From positions 186,001 through 250,000 of the forward strand of contig JAPXFQ010000203.1 in assembly GCA_028564705.1 (NCBI GenBank): a stretch of 64,000 nt of DNA, read 5' to 3'. This DNA comes from Apricaphanius iberus (taxonomy: Eukaryota; Chordata; Actinopteri; Cyprinodontiformes; Aphaniidae). Both the position numbers and the translations under genes were made by a program. The notes below the pieces were generated by a model, which did not search any database, was not told the origin of the DNA, and saw nothing but the letters and a program-made list of their open reading frames with translations. Numbering within the stretch: the stretch's first letter is position 1; each line of letters opens with the position of its first letter. Positions 58,341-64,000 of the stretch are shown here, piece after piece.

Positions 58341-59102
58341 TCGAAACGAGCTTTTAATTTATTATCTTAAAATAACCCACAAAATCTTACAGATAAGTTA
58401 CAGTTCAGTGGAACATTTCAACAACGAACGAAAGCTTGCGCATAAACAGCACTCTATACTGCATCATATTAAGTTACAAGGTGCTTGTAAGACAATTTAA
58501 AGATGAGACAGAAAATAAACAAATATTACACCAATAAAACATCCCCAATAAATACGATCTGACATATGTAACAGAGTCCAGTTAATAAATGGAGGTTTGC
58601 TTCTTAACACAAAGCAAACTAGCACAAGAAAATGTCTTAAAAATCAAACAAAAAGCTGCTAATTTAATTTTTTCTTATCTTTTAAGACATCTTCTAGTCT
58701 CATTTTAATAAGTAAAGCCACAAACTGAAAAAAGTCATACGATGCTATTTTAAAGCTAAAAGAAAATCTACTAGGGAAGTGCAGTAAAAATATGTTCTTG
58801 TTGATGCAGAAAGACAGAATACTGTGTGTGACACCGAAACAGTATCTAGATGACAGGAGTGAGTGTTTAGAAATGAATCCAGAGCTGGTTGTGTGTACGG
58901 CTCCGTGTGTTTCACAGGAAACCAAATCCTAATCACTACAATCCGGGCCTCGCGTACAAAACTATTAAAATATCTGGCACAAAGTTTATTACTTTCTTTT
59001 TTTCCCTCTTCTTTAAATACACCCCCCCACACACACACACGCATACACACATATCTTTAACAAGAGGTTGTTTTTCTTTTAAACACATTCACTTTTTGGG
59101 GT
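58341..59102 (-). other. pdk1: pdk1 3'UTR with candidate polyadenylation signal
   Basis: Downstream of the pdk1 stop on the minus strand. A reverse AATAAA (TTTATT on the plus strand) lies at 58358-58363; others at about 58983 and 58180 are alternatives. A CA-rich microsatellite (59027-59051) sits about 50 bases past the stop. The true end is not determinable here. Minus ORFs at 58659-59050 are not coding. Confidence 0.5.
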
Positions 59103-62100
59103 TCAGAAACTGCGAAACGTGGTCATGTCCTTCGGCTCTTTGCTGGGGACGCACCAGTCGTCGGCCTCGTGGATGGTCTTGTAGTGCTTCCAGGCCGACT
59201 TGTTGTAGACGGGGAGCCTCTCGATCGACTCCGTGGACAGTGCCTGAAACAAGAAAGAGGAAACCCTGCCAGTTTTTTGTTGTTGTGTTCATCTCCATCT
59301 AAAGAAACGTAATCTCTTGCTGTGTAGCTCAGTTACCCGTATGTAGATCACCGCATCAGTTCCATATCCCTCCAGAGAGTAGAGCTTCAGGTCCCCCTGG
59401 AAGTAGCGAGCATACAGGCGAGAGATGGGCAGGCCGTACCCGTAACCAGCCTGGAATAGAAAATTGTGTCCAGCATTAGGAGAAAAAACAAAAAACTGAA
59501 CACATAATTCTGATTTTATTTCTAGCTCTTACACCAGCTATAAAATACTGCTTTATATGAATGGTTTCTATTCTGACTGAGGAACAGAATCAATAAATCT
59601 CTGCAGAATACTGGAAATAGACCCCTTACTTAAAATGGTTTAAACAAATCAGATGTTATGCTTTGTTAACAAAGACAAGCCATAAATGCGGAAAAAAAAC
59701 AGTACAGAACTCACTATACATGTAAGAAAAACACCCGTAGTTTAAAAGGAGTGAAAATAGGAGCTTTTAATTAAATACAATTGTGTGTTAACCCAGTGCT
59801 AATAGAGCAAGACTCCAGCAATGACAACAGAGAAGCAATTGTTGCTACCCACCAATCCAGGAAGGGTTAGAAGTCTATTTCAGATCTATCTGAAGCTCAT
59901 TGTTTTTACAACAGATTTTTCAGAACATTCAAACAATCAGGGCAGGAAGCCGAGTGGCTCAGCTGGTACGGTAGCACAGGCAGTAAGTAGTCCTCAACTC
60001 GGTTGTCCTGGGTTAATGGCTGCAGGTCTTTCATTTCTCTCTCTACCCCATTTCCTCCCAAATTACTGTTAAAAGAAACCCACTAGTGCCAAAAGTTTTT
60101 ATTTTCTTAAAACATTTAAAAAAACGCAACATTTAGGGCAGTTGCTCATCCATCCAGAAGTGGTTTCAGAAAAATTGCAAAAACTTCCAGGAGCTTCAGC
60201 TTCAAGTTCATGAAGGAACAGTTTAAAAAAGACTGGACAACTATGGTTTAATTGGAAAGGATGCATTTTAACTCTAAAAAACTAGATGGAGGCACAGTTT
60301 AGATTAACAAAGCGGATTCTGACTTGTTCTGGAGAGATGAGACAAATATGCTAAGGAAAACTAAACGCATCATATCAGCACCCCTTACTACCAAACACGG
60401 TGTTGGAGGGGTGGTGATTTGGGCTTATTTCACAGCCAGAGAAGCTGGTTACTTTGCAGTTATTAATATTATTATATATTCCTTTATTTAAACTATGAAA
60501 TACAAATAAATAACTGAAATGAAAGTGGTTAGAACAGTGACCTAAATTATCTTTTTATACAGGTCAGAATGGTCAAAAATTATATATAATATATATATGT
60601 CATTTTGACATATATAAATGGAAAAAAGAATATATCAAATATTGTTACTGCACGTGCTTATATCGCAGCATAGATTTTAGGCCATATCGCTTCACGTGTA
60701 TAACCCAACACCTAAAACAAAGGACGAGTGAGCACAAAGAATGCATAATGACTTCTATGAAAGGAAGCAACATTCAGGATGGATGGATCTGAAATTATGT
60801 GAAATTGTCTTTAAAGTGACAGTGTGTAGTTTTTGCAGTACATCTTTGAAAATAGCCATTAAAATATTATGTAATAATAATTACATAAAGCACATGAATT
60901 GCAAAATATTGGCGATATTGTAAAATCTGACTTTAAAAATCAGTTTTAAAATATGTAGGCACGGGTCCTCTTTTCAGGGGAACGCCATATTAGATGACGT
61001 CTTTACTTCTACAAAAGCCTGGACGGACAAAGCGCACGGAACAAGCCTGCTATTAAAACATTGTTTTCCCCTCAAAATGCAAAAACTTTTAGCCATAAAT
61101 ACATTTTTACCTCTTTGCTAGTTCCAAGCGATGAAAGAGAGTAATGTGCTCGTCATGTTGCTGCAAATAGATAATTCTCAGGGAATTGAGGGTTTGAAAA
61201 CAGCACTAGTTGGACCTCCGTTGTTGAGTTTCTTACTCGAAGACACAGATACCGCATGCTTGTGATAATTTAGGTATGCACTGCCCCCTTTTGGCCGAAA
61301 ATTACACACTGTGCCTTTAAATTTAGTCTGTAAAAAGGCAATGGGCAAAAAACGAGGAGGGTTTATCACAGCACTCACTGACCAGAGGAGCTGCTCTGGA
61401 GCCGTCGTTGTTGGGCCGAGGAGCGGTGGAGTACGTGTAGGTGAACAATCGCTCGATCTTACGGAGAGGGACGCCACCTCCACGGTCACTCACCTGACCC
61501 AGACCGGACAAAAATACACGGATTATTTCAACAAATGTGCAAACTTACATCCGAAGCTTTACTGGTTAAGATTAAACTTTACTAGAGTTTATCCAAGTAA
61601 CTTTTCGCAGAAAACCAAGAGTTTCCATTTGCCTTGACGGTGAGATCCTCAGAGCCCAGTGCAATCTGAGCGTGAACGGGAGGATACTCCATCGCATCCC
61701 CATAAAGCTCCATGGTGGCCCGCATGGCGTTCTGCAAAAAGCATCACAGGAAGGTTGGACAAAGGTTAACCACGGCTTAGACACGGAGGGGTAAGAGCAG
61801 CGAGGACAAAGGGAGGAGTTCACGCAGAAAAAGCTCACCTTAAAAAGCTCAAACACCATGTGATAGAGATGAGACGGAACATAGACCACAGTGACGGGTT
61901 TTCCCTCATCTTTGGCTGACAGGGTAAACAACAAGTGGTTAAACCCGGCTAAACGGCACCCTTCCATTACTAATAACCAACTTATAATCAAATTTATAAC
62001 AGAGGAAAAATATATGTAACTTATTATTACCATTAAATTCCTCCAATACTAGCTCAGGTGAGTTCATGTAGTACCGGTCACAAAGGTTTCTTGCATTTTC

Positions 62101-63487
62101 AAAGGCATCTACAACAAATAACATAGATATTAATAAAATAAAACTAAATATAAGTGATTAAAAATAGAAAATAATCTTAAAAACACAGAAAGACGCCACG
62201 ATACCTCTGATGACCTCACTGACCCGACAGTGTGGGTCAATGCTGCCGATCTGTTTGGGGTGGGCCGGATTCACCTTCACCTTCCCACCAAACAGGAGAG
62301 CTGCAGCCAAGAGGCGAAACAAACAGGTTAAGGTAACTTAAGCAGGAGGAGTTCACCACGTCAATACAAAAACACAGAGAAAAATCAAAGCACTTCCTGT
62401 TTCATTCCTCCAAATATTTGCAGTGCATGTTTATATTTTGGCTGTTTTTTTACATTTTTAACGGAACGTTCTGATGTCAATCTATTCATCTGAACTCAAA
62501 CTAAGTTTCTGTGTTTTAGGCAGACTACATGGCAGGCCTCCTATGTGACCGTCGCCACTTACTAGAGACGTGACCCTTTTAAAAGTAAGACTTTTAATTT
62601 TGAGAGGGTTTCCAGAGAAGGTGGGCGAATGCAACATTGCTATTGTATCGCTTCAGATCATACTTGAGCGAGCTACTTTATGACTTGTAGAGGCAGATAT
62701 AAGAAACATGTTGTATCAAGTAGCTGTCGGAGTGTGTGGGACTGGGTGTGGAGTTTTTATTTTTGGTTCTGTTCCTGGTTTGCAGAGGCAGACATGTCAG
62801 AGACGGCTGCAGGAAGTACTGAGAAAGACTTCTGAAGCGTTTTAGTTTTGTCCGTTTAGGACAGCTGAATAAATCCACCCCCCTGATTGAATGGAGAGAA
62901 GAGAAAGTGTTCCCACTGTGCTGGTTGAGCAGCATACGGATGGATATCCTGCTCATGTAGAAACGATCCAGAAAGTACTGGACGTTCTGGCTGACCACCG
63001 GGTCCGTGCCGTAGGTCTCCTTGTACTCCACCACCCCCTGAGCCATGGTGGGAATCACATCGTTGTGGCGGTTTCGGATTTTTATCACGGCGTCTGTGAA
63101 ACTGTAAGCAGAGAGAAAACGGTTCACCAGCGCTAAGCCGCAGATAGAGAGCAGCTGTCTCCTCAAACGAAGCGCTGAGAAACTCACTCGTATGTGACCT
63201 TCTCGTCGTCCGCATTTTTATCTTTGAACTCAAGAATGTCCTGAAAGCTCTGCATGTACCTGAAACAGAAACAAAAAAAACCCCATCTTTCTTTACCGGT
63301 TAAGGGTATATATGCTGCTTATGGGAGGGGACAGAAGCTGCCTACCAGCTCTGGACCAGCCGCACCGATGGAGTCCTCAGCAAGTTGTCCGGCAGCAGGT
63401 TGATCTCCTTCATGATGTTGGCCAGCCTCACAGGAAGCTCCTGTCTGAGGAAGGCGAAGGAGGTTCTCTCACACGCGTTTTCTGAGC
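59103..63487 (-). CDS. pdk1: pyruvate dehydrogenase kinase isozyme 1 (5' end off the window)
   Basis: Ten minus-strand exons: 63346-63487, 63188-63259, 62917-63101, 62205-62300, 62031-62108, 61839-61915, 61633-61731, 61383-61493, 59337-59450, 59103-59243; about 370 codons, with roughly 66 N-terminal residues (mitochondrial presequence region) off the right edge. The enzyme phosphorylates PDH E1-alpha in the mitochondrial matrix, shutting off acetyl-CoA production. Visible GHKL landmarks: IRNRHND with the conserved His, N-box ELFKNAMRAT, G1 DRGGGVP, G2 GYGYGLP, and the C-terminal DW motif EADDWCVP. Isozyme 1 is favoured by [34 protein letters not shown] and the tail PKDMTTFRS, which I recall as PDK1-like. 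PDK2, PDK3 and PDK4 end differently. The intron between 61633 and 61493 starts with GC. Confidence 0.93.
59948..60112 (+). mobile_element. tRNA-derived SINE (second family)
   Basis: GTGGCTCAGCTGGTACGGTA resembles box A, and CCTGGGTTAATGGC is a decayed box B. The body has GCTGCAGGTCTTTCATTTCT, CTCTCTACCCCATTTCCTCC and a tail near ACCCACTAGTGCCAAAA. This resembles the common fish SINE with CTGCATGTC...CTCTCTACCC...TTTCCTG. It differs in body from the SINEs at 3505 and 16566. Confidence 0.7.
60130..60450 (+). pseudogene. Tc1-like transposase relic in pdk1 intron
   Basis: Plus-strand text includes CTTGTTCTGGAGAGATGAGACAAA and, at about 60393-60432, a frame reading [13 protein letters not shown], a decayed KHGGGS.M.W.CF catalytic block of Tc1 transposase. 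The terminal repeats were not identified. Confidence 0.6.
60440..60715. mobile_element. possible hAT-like fragment
   Basis: AT-rich DNA ending with ATAGATTTTAGGCCATATCG and CTTCACGTGTATAACCC, resembling the AGGCCATATCGC end of a common fish hAT repeat (compare the left-end form at 63748). No flanking duplication was found. Confidence 0.4.
60810..61321. mobile_element. inverted-repeat DNA element in pdk1 intron
   Basis: Left end TTTAAAGTGACAGTGTGTAG and right end TTACACACTGTGCCTTTAAA form an inverted pair of about 20 bases with two mismatches. The interior has no transposase. It is a non-autonomous element of about 512 bp; TTTAAA at both outer edges may be part of the terminal repeat or the target. 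Confidence 0.7.
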
Positions 63488-63740
63488 CTGGGCAACAAAT
63501 GGAGAGATTTTTTTTTGTTTTGTTGGGAGGGTGGGACCGCCATGATTTAGGCTAAACCACACATCATTCAAGAGAAGTTGTGTCTATTTTTTGGAAAAGA
63601 AGTAAAGGTTGACTGTGGGAAAGCCTTGTGAATGTGAGACGAAAATATCTTTATTCACTTTCTCCAGCTATAAAGGCTAGATTACACTTTGGTGTAAAAA
63701 CAGTAATTGTGTTTTGGGCATGATAATGATGATGTGCCAT
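63488..63740 (-). other. pdk1: pdk1 intron upstream of the first visible exon
   Basis: The first visible exon begins in phase 1 after TTTGTTGCCCAG at 63488, so an upstream exon ending in G of a Gly codon lies off the right edge. Nothing recognised here. Confidence 0.7.
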
Positions 63741-63747
63741 GAAATAG

Positions 63748-64000
63748 GACTGGGCGAAATGGCCTCAAATCTATATTGCGATATAATCGAAAGCATAATG
63801 ATATGTGTTGCAATATAGTATTCTTTTTCATTCATTTATGTCAAAATTGCTGCTTATGAACATTCTGACTTTCCAGATACATTGCAGCAGAACAACTTAA
63901 AAAAGGTTTTAAAGAACTTTTATTTTGCTAGATGCATTTTTTCAAAAATTCCCCAATCTTTTTTTTCCCTTCAAAGTAATGCAGCACAGAAATTCTTACA
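63748..64000. mobile_element. hAT-like element left end, continues past the window
   Basis: ATAGGACTGGGCGAAATGGC followed by CTCAAATCTATATTGCGATATAATCG resembles the TAGGGCTGGGCGATATGGCC terminus of a common fish hAT repeat. It runs to the window edge inside the pdk1 intron, so its right end and target duplication cannot be checked. Confidence 0.65.

Larger units (their letters stand above)
59451..61382 (-). other. pdk1: pdk1 intron before the penultimate exon, repeat-rich
   Basis: Separates the exon ending at 61383 from the exon starting at 59450; joins are phase 0 with PL|AGYGYG across it. It holds a SINE, a Tc1 relic, a possible hAT fragment and an inverted-repeat element, listed separately. 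Confidence 0.85.

Noticed and set aside
62678..63233. Long minus ORFs of 169 and 125 residues as complete proteins
   Set aside because: They run through real pdk1 exons into introns; the exon 62917-63101 frame is real only up to the donor at 62916.
59103..63487. Calling the kinase pdk4 from neurabin-1 synteny
   Set aside because: The C-terminal tail and several internal blocks match PDK1 better, and rapgef4 is the expected PDK1 neighbour.

Overview
The window is vertebrate nuclear DNA, most likely from a spiny-rayed (acanthomorph) teleost. It has long AT-rich introns, GT-AG exons and dense Tc1/mariner and hAT transposons. It also carries tRNA-derived SINEs and dispersed repeats typical of such fish. 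No bacterial, viral, CRISPR or rRNA features were found.

Three protein-coding genes are visible. (1) At the left edge, on the minus strand, lies the first coding exon of rapgef4 (Epac2), at 1335-1393. It encodes a start resembling the known Epac2A N-terminus; the rest of the gene is off the left edge. (2) On the plus strand, from a CpG-rich promoter and non-coding exon near 10.87-11.13 kb to a stop at 54704, lies a complete neurabin gene (PPP1R9 family, neurabin-1-like). I reconstruct 18 coding exons and 1,418 residues: N-terminal actin-binding homology, an acidic region, the KIRF PP1-docking motif, one PDZ domain, coiled coil, a SAMD14/long-neurabin-type segment and a C-terminal SAM domain. 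(3) On the minus strand, at 59103-63487, lie ten coding exons of pyruvate dehydrogenase kinase. They contain everything except the N-terminal presequence region and best match isozyme 1 (pdk1).

The neurabin gene is head-to-head with rapgef4 and tail-to-tail with pdk1. In human, PDK1 and RAPGEF4 are neighbours at 2q31.1 on the same strand, with no neurabin gene between them. Human PPP1R9A lies near PDK4 (7q21.3), and PPP1R9B-SAMD14 lies next to PDK2 (17q21.33). The window therefore appears to show a third neurabin paralogue of the HOX-linked paralogons, kept in this fish and missing at the human locus. This is the most interesting biological point.

Layout: 1-1.5 kb rapgef4 exon 1 and intron; 1.5-10.8 kb intergenic with SINE, high-copy repeat, LINE and Tc1 relics; 10.87-55.77 kb neurabin, including a 21.7 kb intron 2 with several hAT elements; 55.8-58.3 kb convergent intergenic space with a long palindromic element; 58.3-64 kb pdk1.

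Functionally, neurabin is an actin- and PP1-binding scaffold, Epac2 is a cAMP-activated Rap exchange factor and PDK1 is a mitochondrial kinase of pyruvate dehydrogenase. They share a locus by ancient synteny, not a pathway. Exon boundaries come from reading frame, splice consensus and remembered family sequence; no alignment or transcript data were available.
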